Position numbers and translations under genes: made by a program
Assembly: GCA_020431945.1 (NCBI GenBank)
Contig: JAGQHH010000408.1
Span: 1-5,554 of the forward strand
From: Cyanobacteria bacterium HKST-UBA02
GTDB taxonomy: Bacteria; Cyanobacteriota; Vampirovibrionia; Obscuribacterales; Obscuribacteraceae
Direction: 5' to 3'
Length of the DNA: 5,554 nucleotides
Shown here: piece after piece, positions 1 through 5,554 of the stretch
How positions within the stretch are numbered: position 1 is the stretch's first letter
Layout: each line of letters starts with the position of its first letter
Notes under the pieces: model-generated
Database searches by the model: none
Seen by the model: the letters and a program-made list of their open reading frames with translations, nothing else
What the model was told of the DNA's origin: nothing

Positions 1-1896
1 AGCCACGAGCTGCGCACTCCCCTGAACGGTATATACGGCATGGTCCAGCTCGCCCTCGACACCAGTCTCACAGAAGAGCAGAGAGAATATCTGGATACGG
101 TCAAAACCTCCACCGAGCTCCTCACTGGTATAGTCGACGAGCTTCTCGATTTCTCCAAGATCGAATCCGGTCAGCTCGTCCTCTTCCCGGAGCCAATCGA
201 TCTGAGGGAGCGCCTGAACGAGCTCCTGCGCATATTCATAGCCAGAGCCAGGGACAAGAATCTCGAGATCGTAGTCAGGGTCCAGGACGAAGTGCCCAGG
301 ATCATAGTGGCGGACTGGAACAGGCTGAGACAGATCCTTCTGAACCTGGTGGGCAATGCCCTGAAATTCACCGATGAAGGAAAAGTCGAGATCACCGTGG
401 GTGTTGACGCTGCCGACGGCGATTCCCTGACTCTCCGGTGGCAGGTGCGAGACACCGGCATCGGTATCTCGGAAGCGCACCAGCAGGTGATCTTCGATGC
501 TTTCGTGCAAGCCGACAGCTCGGTCTCCCGCAAGTACGGAGGCACCGGACTCGGTCTCACCATCGCGCACAACCTCGTCCAGCTCATGGACGGTTGGATC
601 TGGCTGGAGAGCGCTCCGGGAGAAGGGAGCTCTTTCACATTCAATATAAAAGTGCAGGTTCCCGACGATATCCAGATTCAGGCCGCCGCCAACAAAGAAG
701 TTCTCCTCAGCGATCTGCCGGTACTGATCGTCGACGACAATTCATCGAACCGCAAGATTCTCGCTCGCATGGTCGAGAACTGGGGAATGAAACCGACCAC
801 CGCATCCAGTGCCTCCTCGGCCGTGGACAGACTCCTGAGCGCCTATGAGTCAGACCGACCTTTCAGGCTCGTGCTGGTGGACTATGCCATGCCGGAATGC
901 AACGGACTCCAGCTGGTCGAGCAGATCCGGGCCGATCAGCGAATCTCCGCCATCGAGATCATCATGATCAGCTCGGTCAAAGAGCCGGCTCTCTTCCAGC
1001 ATGCCCGTCTGAGCAAGGTGAGCGACATCATTATCAAACCGGTCAGCGAGCCGGAGTTGCTCGGTGCCGTGATGAAATGCGTCAAGAGACTGGGCGAAAG
1101 GGATGACGGCAGCAACCAGGAAAAAGACCTGAGCGATACTCAGCAGCTCTCCCGCAGCTTTCGCATTCTCATCGCCGAGGACGACAGAGTCAACCAGATC
1201 ATTCTCAAGAGACTCCTGGAGAAAAGAGGCCATGTCTGCACCGTCGTTCCCGACGGCCAGGCTGTGCTCGAAGAACTGAAAACCACCAGCTTCGATGCCA
1301 TCATCATGGATGTCCAGATGCCCATCATGGATGGTATCACCACCACCCTGATTATCAGGGCGCAAGAGGAAGAGTCGGGCCAGCACATACCGATAGTCGC
1401 ATCCACCGCCTTTGCAATCAAAGGGGATCGCGAACGCCTCTTCAAGGCAGGGATGGACTCTTATATCTCCAAGCCTTACTCCGCCACCGAGCTATACAAA
1501 GAAGTCGACACAGTCTGCCGCCGGCTGCCTTACAGAGCCGCTCCTCTGCCTCCACCTCTGGTCGATGAAAGAGGGCTTCCTTCCCTCTTCGGGCATGACG
1601 CCGAGCTCTTGCAGGAAGCCGTGGCATCTCTGCTCGAGGAGATCCCCCTCTACCGGAGCAGACTCGAGCAGCATCTGGACCGCGGAGAATTCACAGAGCT
1701 CGAGATCCTCGCTCATTCGATCAAAGGAGCCATGGCAAACTTCCGCGCCGAGAAGGCAGCTCGCACGGCGGCAGCCATCGAAGAATCGGCAAGAGGCAAA
1801 GACGCTCCCAGGGCCAGGGAGCTTTCGATGGTCATGCTCGAGCAACTGGATTCGGTGGCATCACTACTGGCCAAATATGTGAACGAAGATGAATGA
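1..1896 (+). CDS. Hybrid sensor histidine kinase (HisKA-HATPase-REC-REC-HPt), 5'-truncated by window edge
   Basis: This is the C-terminal 631 residues of a tripartite hybrid histidine kinase; the reading frame is open from base 1, so the sensor part and true start lie upstream of the window. Numbering codons from base 1, the H-box reads SHELRTPLNG with the phospho-accepting His at residue 2. The ATPase domain follows, with N-box Asn115/Asn119, G1 box DTGIGI from 151 and G2 box GGTGLGL at 180-186. Receiver 1 has Asp245/246, phospho-acceptor Asp294, Ser324 and Lys346. Receiver 2 has Glu393/Asp394/Asp395, Asp437, Thr469 and Lys491. The HPt domain carries AHSIKGAMANF with His572. All catalytic and transfer residues are intact in both receivers, so neither looks like a dead pseudo-receiver. 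The architecture is that of BarA-type kinases, but orthology is not claimed. It autophosphorylates on His and should relay Asp to HPt His to an external receiver. The stop overlaps the next gene's start, which makes that gene's receiver the most likely partner. Confidence 0.96.
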   Translation, partial: SHELRTPLNGIYGMVQLALDTSLTEEQREYLDTVKTSTELLTGIVDELLDFSKIESGQLVLFPEPIDLRERLNELLRIFIARARDKNLEIVVRVQDEVPRIIVADWNRLRQILLNLVGNALKFTDEGKVEITVGVDAADGDSLTLRWQVRDTGIGISEAHQQVIFDAFVQADSSVSRKYGGTGLGLTIAHNLVQLMDGWIWLESAPGEGSSFTFNIKVQVPDDIQIQAAANKEVLLSDLPVLIVDDNSSNRKILARMVENWGMKPTTASSASSAVDRLLSAYESDRPFRLVLVDYAMPECNGLQLVEQIRADQRISAIEIIMISSVKEPALFQHARLSKVSDIIIKPVSEPELLGAVMKCVKRLGERDDGSNQEKDLSDTQQLSRSFRILIAEDDRVNQIILKRLLEKRGHVCTVVPDGQAVLEELKTTSFDAIIMDVQMPIMDGITTTLIIRAQEEESGQHIPIVASTAFAIKGDRERLFKAGMDSYISKPYSATELYKEVDTVCRRLPYRAAPLPPPLVDERGLPSLFGHDAELLQEAVASLLEEIPLYRSRLEQHLDRGEFTELEILAHSIKGAMANFRAEKAARTAAAIEESARGKDAPRARELSMVMLEQLDSVASLLAKYVNEDE

Positions 1897-2974
1897 GAGG
1901 CCGATCCTTGTAGTCGATGACGACACGCACTCCCGAAAGCTCGTCACCATCATCCTCGAGAAAGCCGGCTATGAGGTGATAGCAGTCGATGGCGGTGCCA
2001 GAGCCCTGGATATATTGACTGCTGTCGATGCACCGTCACTGGTGGTATGCGACTGGATGATGCCGGAGGTGAACGGCATCGACGTTTGCCGGGCAATCCG
2101 CCAGGCGCCGGCCGAAGAGTATGTCTATTTCATCCTGCTCACCGCCAAGACTCAAACAAAAGACATGGTGGAAGGCATAGAAGCCGGTGCCGACGACTAC
2201 CTGACCAAACCCTTCGACAAAGGCGAGCTCCTGGCCCGGGTTCAGGCCGGCGAGAGAATCCTCGATCTCCACAAGAAACTCCTGGACAAGAAGAACACCA
2301 TCAAAGATTTCGCCTACGCCCTGACCCACGATCTGCGCACCCCGATGCTCGCTCTCAATATGACCATGCAGCAATCCATAGACGGTCTCTACGGAGAGCT
2401 TCCGGAAGCGTATCAAGCACTCCTCAAAAAGAGTATCGCCTCGATAAGAGATCTCCTGGATCTCACCGACGCCCTCCTTGCCGTGGCCAAATACGATGAA
2501 GACGTGATCAGCCTGGAGAAGAGCGAGAACGATCTCGATCATGTCATCGACGACTGCTGCTCTTCCCTGGAACCGCTTATCTTAGCCAAGAAGATCCATC
2601 TGAGCCTGAGCAACAAGGGCGATACCGTCATCGTGAGTGCCGATCGCTCCGAGCTCAAGAGGCTGGTCTTCAACCTGGTGGCCAATGCCATCCGCTATAC
2701 TCCCACCGGTGGATCGATAATGGTCTCATGGAAAAGTGCTGAAGGCTCTGCCTGCCTGACGGTGGAGGACTCCGGCGAAGGCATCCCGGAATCGTACGAA
2801 GCACATCTATTCAAGCGCTTTCACAAGTCCGAGAAGGGCCGCAAAACCATCGGCACCGGTCTCGGTCTCTATCTCTGCCACCGTATCGTCGAAGAGCACG
2901 GAGGCTCGATCTCGTACCGGAGATCGAGCCTGGGTGGAAGCGCCTTTACCGTTATTCTGCCTCTTTCACTGTAG
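1889..2974 (+). CDS. Response regulator-histidine kinase fusion (REC-HisKA-HATPase)
   Basis: This 361-residue soluble protein has an N-terminal receiver and a C-terminal kinase core. In the receiver, Asp10/Asp11 bind Mg, Asp55 (CDWMMP) is the phospho-acceptor, and Thr85 and Lys107 sit at the standard +30 and +52 positions. A helical linker of about residues 112-140 (RVQAGERILDLHKKL) leads into the H-box THDLRTP with His147. The ATPase domain shows N-box Asn262/Asn266, G1 box DSGEGI from 294 and G2 box GTGLGL at 325-330. No membrane segment, signal peptide or DNA-binding domain is present, so the output is another phosphotransfer step; its final target is not in this window. The ATG overlaps the upstream kinase gene in the sequence ATGAATGA and no strong Shine-Dalgarno precedes it, which points to translational coupling. 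I infer that phosphate from the upstream HPt reaches Asp55 and modulates the attached kinase. The 3' end overlaps a convergent gene by 23 bp. Confidence 0.95.
   Translation: MNERPILVVDDDTHSRKLVTIILEKAGYEVIAVDGGARALDILTAVDAPSLVVCDWMMPEVNGIDVCRAIRQAPAEEYVYFILLTAKTQTKDMVEGIEAGADDYLTKPFDKGELLARVQAGERILDLHKKLLDKKNTIKDFAYALTHDLRTPMLALNMTMQQSIDGLYGELPEAYQALLKKSIASIRDLLDLTDALLAVAKYDEDVISLEKSENDLDHVIDDCCSSLEPLILAKKIHLSLSNKGDTVIVSADRSELKRLVFNLVANAIRYTPTGGSIMVSWKSAEGSACLTVEDSGEGIPESYEAHLFKRFHKSEKGRKTIGTGLGLYLCHRIVEEHGGSISYRRSSLGGSAFTVILPLSL
2902..2931. repeat. Perfect 12-bp inverted repeat (hairpin) at the convergent gene junction
   Basis: The arms 2902-2913 (AGGCTCGATCTC) and 2920-2931 (GAGATCGAGCCT) are exact reverse complements around a 6-nt loop. 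The repeat lies inside the 3' end of the REC-kinase gene, 43 bp before its stop codon, and about 20 bp past the stop codon of the minus-strand membrane-protein gene. Neither strand has a U-tract after the stem, so it is not a canonical intrinsic terminator. It could still pause polymerase, stabilise the 3' end of the minus-strand mRNA, or limit collision of the two convergent transcripts. The encoded residues (around GGSISYRRSSLGG) belong to the normal kinase C-terminus, so the repeat is compatible with coding. The structure is seen directly; the function is inference. Confidence 0.75.
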
Positions 2975-3371
2975 CCGGCGAATCAATGTTTGCCGCGGGT
3001 GTCTCTCCAGAAGCCTCGGCCGGAGTCACAGCAGGAGACTCGGCTGGGGTCACTGCCGGTGATACTGCCTGCCGGTCATTCTCGGATTTCGCCGGCAATC
3101 CGGGCACGCTCAGGGGCGGCACCGAGAGCGGCTTATCCCTGCGCAGTTCGTACTGCGACTCCATCTGCTCGAGCTTGAGAAGAGCCTGATCCATGGTCTG
3201 TTGATTGGTGAGGAGCACATACCCCATGGCGATGACCAGAACAAGCAATATCAGTGCCACTGCCCAGCCAATCTCGGAATCATTGCGCACCACCTCGGTA
3301 CGCTCGACGATAATGTCCCGTCCGCTAGTATCCACGTCGCCTCGACGCTCGAATTTAGTCTGTGTAGTCAT
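2952..3371 (-). CDS. Small single-pass membrane protein with Pro/Ala-rich tail, unknown function
   Basis: I do not recognise a named family. The 139-residue product has a charged N-terminus (residues 1-33, rich in Arg, Asp and Glu), one strong hydrophobic helix at about 34-54 (IGWAVALILLVLVIAMGYVLL), a short, possibly coiled-coil stretch at 58-80 (MDQALLKLEQMESQ), and a low-complexity Pro/Ala/Ser/Thr/Glu tail. No cleavable signal peptide or lipobox is seen. The chosen ATG at 3371 is preceded by GGAGG with a 5-nt spacer. In-frame ATGs at 3398 (148 residues) and 3383 (143 residues) are possible; the one at 3383 has a GGGGAG six bases upstream, while the one at 3398 has no clear ribosome-binding site. 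The gene follows the Ser/Thr-kinase gene on the same strand after 72 bp with no convincing terminator, so co-transcription is likely and it may be a partner or substrate of that kinase (inference). Its stop lies inside the convergent histidine-kinase gene. Confidence 0.85.
   Translation of the reverse strand: MTTQTKFERRGDVDTSGRDIIVERTEVVRNDSEIGWAVALILLVLVIAMGYVLLTNQQTMDQALLKLEQMESQYELRRDKPLSVPPLSVPGLPAKSENDRQAVSPAVTPAESPAVTPAEASGETPAANIDSPATVKEAE
3012..3062 (-). repeat. Short tandem peptide repeat (SPAVTPAE) in the tail of the small membrane protein
   Basis: Residues 104-111 and 112-118 of the small membrane protein repeat the unit SPAVTPAE as SPAVTPAE-SPAVTPAE, running on into ASGETPA. The nucleotide copies are similar but not identical, so the duplication is not very recent or has drifted. 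Such Pro/Ala/Thr repeats usually form an extended, flexible, often extracytoplasmic linker; no binding function can be read from the sequence. Confidence 0.6.
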
Positions 3372-3376
3372 AACAA

Positions 3377-3381
3377 CCTCC
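3377..3381 (-). promoter_or_regulatory. Shine-Dalgarno site deciding the start of the small membrane-protein gene
   Basis: The minus strand reads GGAGG, then TTGTT, then ATG at 3371-3369. The five-base match to the anti-Shine-Dalgarno and its 5-nt spacing make this the best initiation site of the three in-frame ATGs in the 5' end. A second, weaker GGGGAG lies before the ATG at 3383. Confidence 0.65.
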
Positions 3382-3443
3382 ATTTTTCGCTCCCCCATCG
3401 AGGAGATTCAACGAAGAGATAGCGCACCGGAGAACGGGTCATG

Positions 3444-5411
3444 CTACTGCGCGTAACGAATTATCTTCGTCCTGGTCAGGCGGCTGCAAAAGGTCTTCAC
3501 CGCCTCATCCGATATCCCTTTGCAATCGGAGACCACCAGGGTGACCAGGGAAGTCATCGGATAGAGCGAATAGAGTCCCTGGTCGGTCAGGTGCTGGTTG
3601 CCGGCAAGATTGAGATGGACAAGACGCATCTGATTCAATGCCGCCAGATCATCGTCTCTGATATCGAGATCGGATATATCGAGAGTCATGAGATTGGGAA
3701 TGACGGCGACCTCCCTGATATTGCGGGAGACGATACCACTTCCCCTCAAAGACAGTGTATTGAGTATGTTCAGCCGATCGAGCTTTCTGAGACCTTTTCC
3801 TTTCAGGTCCTTGCAATCGAGCAGTGAAAGGGACTGGAGCCCGGCCCGCTTTCCCAGCGACTCGAGACAATCATCGGTGACGGCAAGACCGCGCAACTCC
3901 AGGGCGGATAGCCTGGGACAATCGACCAGATGCTCGATACCCCTGTCCGAAATATTCTTCGCTCCCTCGATAACGAGCTCCTCCAGAGAAGAGAGCCGAG
4001 AGACCGCCGCAAGAGCATCATCGGAGAGACCGGTCCCGACGATCTTCAAACCGCTGATTGCTGCTGCCGCCTCGCTCTTGCCGATTCCGACAAGAGCCGC
4101 ATCGGTAACCCCCTCGCCGGTTATCTTCAAATCTTCAGGCTTCTCTGTCGAAACGAATTCCAGATATTCGGCATCGCTGCAATTCTTACCGGAAGGCGAC
4201 TGCCACATTTCAGACTCGCTATTCTGCTCGGGCTTGTGCTCGATTACCGGAGGCAGAGCACGAGCCTCATCCGATTTCATGATCGCCTGCTCGCTGAAGT
4301 CTGAGAGATCGGGTTCTTCCGGTCGATCTGCGCGCGTCCCCTTCAAATTGCCCGCGGTCTGCATCACCCCGAAAGCAATCAGACCGACAGCGATCAAAGA
4401 AACGACGAATATGGTCCGGGAGGCTCGAGGCGAGATATTGATTCTCTTATAGACCCCCGAAATGGCATGAACCCCGCTCACCAGACTGGAAGAGCGAGCA
4501 CGCTCCGCCTCGACATATTCGAGCAGGGCACCGCGCAGATCCAGAGCGGTCTGAAAGCGGTCATCAGGATTTTTCGCAAGACAGCGAGCGACGATGGTCT
4601 CGAGCTCCGGGGCGAACTGTCGATCGAGAGCGATCTCGCCCAGAGTCGGTGGCGCCTTCTGGACCTGCATCAACATGGTGGCATGCACGTTCTGCCCCTC
4701 GAAAGGCTTCCTTCCGGTTAGCACCTCGAAGATAAGACAACCCATGCTGTAAATATCCGAGCGCTCGTCCACGGATTTGCCCGATGCCTGCTCAGGGCTC
4801 ATATAAGGCGGGCTTCCCAGCATCGCCCCGGTCCTGGTCAACCTCTGATCTTCGGCCATCAGCTTGCCGAGCCCGAAATCGAGAATTATAGCCAGGGGAG
4901 GATTGTTGTCTCTTTCCACAAGCATGATATTGGAAGGTTTGATATCTCTGTGAAGAATGCCGCCGGCGTGGGCATGGGCTATCCCCTCCAGGATCTGGAC
5001 GCAAATCGGAACCGCATCCGGAGGCTCGAATGCGCCATTATCGGCGATTAGCCTGTCGAGACTCCGGCCGGATACCATATCGGTAACAAGAAAAAGAGTA
5101 CCGTCGTCGGAATAGCCGAAATCGAGCACCGTGAGAATATTGGGATGGCTGAGTTGCGCGAGCAGGCGCGCCTCCATATGAAAGCGAGCCGCGTCGTCAT
5201 CGTTGAAACTCCAGGCCACGACTTTGACTGCAACATCCTTATCGAGCTTGAGATCCCGGCAACGATAGACAAGACCCATACCACCACGACCGATCTCGTC
5301 GATCACCTGGTAGCGATCGTGACTGAAGACCGGGTCACCGGCATGCTCTCCTATCGGCTCGTCTATGGGCTCTTCGATCAATGAAGCAGATCTCGTTCTC
5401 GAACCAGCCAA
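3444..5411 (-). CDS. Transmembrane Ser/Thr protein kinase (PknB-like) with C-terminal leucine-rich repeats
   Basis: The 655-residue product begins with a Hanks-type kinase domain at about residues 34-300: glycine loop GRGGMG (41-46), ATP-binding Lys63 (AVKVV), helix-C Glu80, catalytic HRDIKPSN with Asp156 and Asn161, DFG at 178-180, SPEQ at 205-208 and Arg285. It is an RD kinase, and LTRT in the activation loop places Thr192 and Thr194 where mycobacterial PknB is autophosphorylated. A basic stretch (about 322-332) precedes one membrane helix at about 333-350. An acidic linker then leads to roughly nine leucine-rich repeats of 22-27 residues (about 427-650) with the pattern LxxLxLxxxxxITDxGLxxL. 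By the positive-inside rule the kinase is cytoplasmic and the LRRs extracytoplasmic. The frame opens with TTG at 5411 directly after an in-frame TAA. No ribosome-binding site supports it, and a TATAAT overlaps it, so TTG at 5381 (645 residues) is a serious alternative. Function as a kinase is secure; ligand and substrates are unknown. Confidence 0.95.
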   Translation of the reverse strand: MAGSRTRSASLIEEPIDEPIGEHAGDPVFSHDRYQVIDEIGRGGMGLVYRCRDLKLDKDVAVKVVAWSFNDDDAARFHMEARLLAQLSHPNILTVLDFGYSDDGTLFLVTDMVSGRSLDRLIADNGAFEPPDAVPICVQILEGIAHAHAGGILHRDIKPSNIMLVERDNNPPLAIILDFGLGKLMAEDQRLTRTGAMLGSPPYMSPEQASGKSVDERSDIYSMGCLIFEVLTGRKPFEGQNVHATMLMQVQKAPPTLGEIALDRQFAPELETIVARCLAKNPDDRFQTALDLRGALLEYVEAERARSSSLVSGVHAISGVYKRINISPRASRTIFVVSLIAVGLIAFGVMQTAGNLKGTRADRPEEPDLSDFSEQAIMKSDEARALPPVIEHKPEQNSESEMWQSPSGKNCSDAEYLEFVSTEKPEDLKITGEGVTDAALVGIGKSEAAAAISGLKIVGTGLSDDALAAVSRLSSLEELVIEGAKNISDRGIEHLVDCPRLSALELRGLAVTDDCLESLGKRAGLQSLSLLDCKDLKGKGLRKLDRLNILNTLSLRGSGIVSRNIREVAVIPNLMTLDISDLDIRDDDLAALNQMRLVHLNLAGNQHLTDQGLYSLYPMTSLVTLVVSDCKGISDEAVKTFCSRLTRTKIIRYAQ

Positions 5412-5416
5412 TTATA
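5411..5416 (-). promoter_or_regulatory. Candidate -10 box (TATAAT) upstream of the Ser/Thr-kinase gene
   Basis: The minus strand reads TATAAT exactly, with its last T being the first base of the TTG at 5411. No good TTGACA-like -35 hexamer is found 16-18 bp upstream, where the sequence is GC-rich, so sigma-70-type activity is uncertain and an activator might be needed. If it works, transcription would start near 5404 and exclude the 5411 codon, leaving a leader of about 20 nt before TTG 5381. This would be the promoter for the kinase and small membrane-protein genes. Confidence 0.4.
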
Positions 5417-5478
5417 CGCTCTGTGACGAGAGAGGCGCGAGCATAAAAGGAAAGAATGAGAATCGAGAACTCAGAGGT

Positions 5479-5492
5479 AGAGCTTCAGCTCT
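5479..5492. repeat. Short perfect inverted repeat
   Basis: AGAGCT and AGCTCT flank the dinucleotide TC; in RNA this would be a five-pair stem with a UUCA loop. No T-run follows on either strand, so it is not an intrinsic terminator. It lies 68 bp upstream of the first possible kinase start and could be an operator half-site or chance. Confidence 0.4.
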
Positions 5493-5497
5493 CTATC

Positions 5498-5513
5498 GAA
5501 GTCACAGGACTTC
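5498..5513. repeat. Short perfect inverted repeat
   Basis: GAAGTC and GACTTC are separated by the four bases ACAG, giving a six-pair stem with a tetraloop. It follows the previous inverted repeat by 5 bp. The pair could form tandem hairpins in a transcript or a composite protein-binding site; neither is proven. Confidence 0.4.
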
Positions 5514-5554
5514 AAACAAGTAATCATCAGCTTCCTCAGAGATGCTCTTTTTTA

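Larger units (their letters stand above)
5412..5554. other. Intergenic region upstream of the Ser/Thr-kinase gene, no gene seen
   Basis: No open frame with coding character crosses these 143 bases to the window edge. The stretch holds the candidate -10 box at its left end, two short perfect inverted repeats (5479-5492 and 5498-5513) and a run of six T at 5548-5553. It may contain regulatory sites for the minus-strand genes or part of an element that continues beyond the window. Confidence 0.6.

Noticed and set aside
438..848. Plus-strand open frame of 136 codons in a second frame within the first kinase gene
   Set aside because: It overlaps the ATPase and first receiver coding sequence and its Arg/Gly/Ser-rich translation is typical of an off-frame reading.
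850..1386. Minus-strand open frame of 178 codons opposite the two receiver domains
   Set aside because: The plus strand here encodes receiver domains with all conserved residues. The His/Asp-rich antisense product resembles no known fold and is a mirror of receiver codons.
2036..2542. Minus-strand open frame of 168 codons opposite the REC-HisKA part of the second kinase
   Set aside because: The plus-strand gene is certain from its motifs; the antisense frame has no independent support.
3372..3443. Possible terminator between the Ser/Thr-kinase gene and the small membrane-protein gene
   Set aside because: Only a weak stem (CTCC with GGAG) is present, and its 3' arm overlaps a potential ribosome-binding site; the A-run after it is not a U-tract. 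The genes are more likely co-transcribed.
3688..4452. Long plus-strand open frame of 254 codons opposite the Ser/Thr-kinase gene
   Set aside because: It is antisense to the LRR, linker and membrane region of a clearly coding gene. Its Ser/Arg-rich translation shows no domain and no good ribosome-binding site, so it is a shadow of the opposite frame.
5311..5322. GCGATCG sequence resembling the cyanobacterial HIP1 octamer
   Set aside because: It is incomplete (followed by T, not C), I found no full GCGATCGC in the window, and it lies in coding sequence, so it gives no support for a HIP1-rich genome.

Overview
The 5.55-kb window is a dense bacterial signalling locus of moderately high GC. It holds two plus-strand two-component genes that converge on two minus-strand genes. 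No rRNA, tRNA, transposase, CRISPR array or phage gene is visible. The mix of multi-domain hybrid histidine kinases with a Hanks-type Ser/Thr kinase carrying leucine-rich repeats suggests a bacterium with an expanded signalling repertoire. Deep-branching non-photosynthetic cyanobacterial relatives (Obscuribacterales/Vampirovibrionia-like) or Planctomycetota-like lineages would fit. This taxonomic guess rests on the general look of the proteins and is tentative.

Left half (1-2974, plus strand). The first gene is cut by the window edge exactly at its H-box. What remains is HisKA dimerisation domain, HATPase domain, two receivers and a C-terminal HPt domain, which is a complete His-Asp-His phosphorelay. 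Its last 8 bases overlap the start of the second gene, which encodes a receiver fused to a second histidine kinase (REC-HisKA-HATPase) with no DNA-binding output. All phosphoryl-transfer residues are present in both proteins. The natural inference is a relay from the HPt of the first protein to the receiver of the second.

Right half (2952-5411, minus strand). A transmembrane Ser/Thr protein kinase has a cytoplasmic PknB-like catalytic domain, one membrane helix and a predicted extracytoplasmic LRR domain of about nine repeats. It is followed after a short gap by a small single-pass membrane protein with a Pro/Ala-rich tail. The two are probably co-transcribed. The small gene's 3' end overlaps the 3' end of the second histidine-kinase gene by 23 bp, tail to tail. 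A perfect 12-bp inverted repeat lies just inside the histidine-kinase gene there.

Right edge (5412-5554). No gene is visible. A consensus -10 hexamer sits directly on the first possible Ser/Thr-kinase start codon, and two short perfect inverted repeats and a T-run follow toward the edge. The main points for a second look are the convergent junction with its hairpin, the kinase start/promoter conflict, the LRR receptor-kinase architecture and its small membrane partner.
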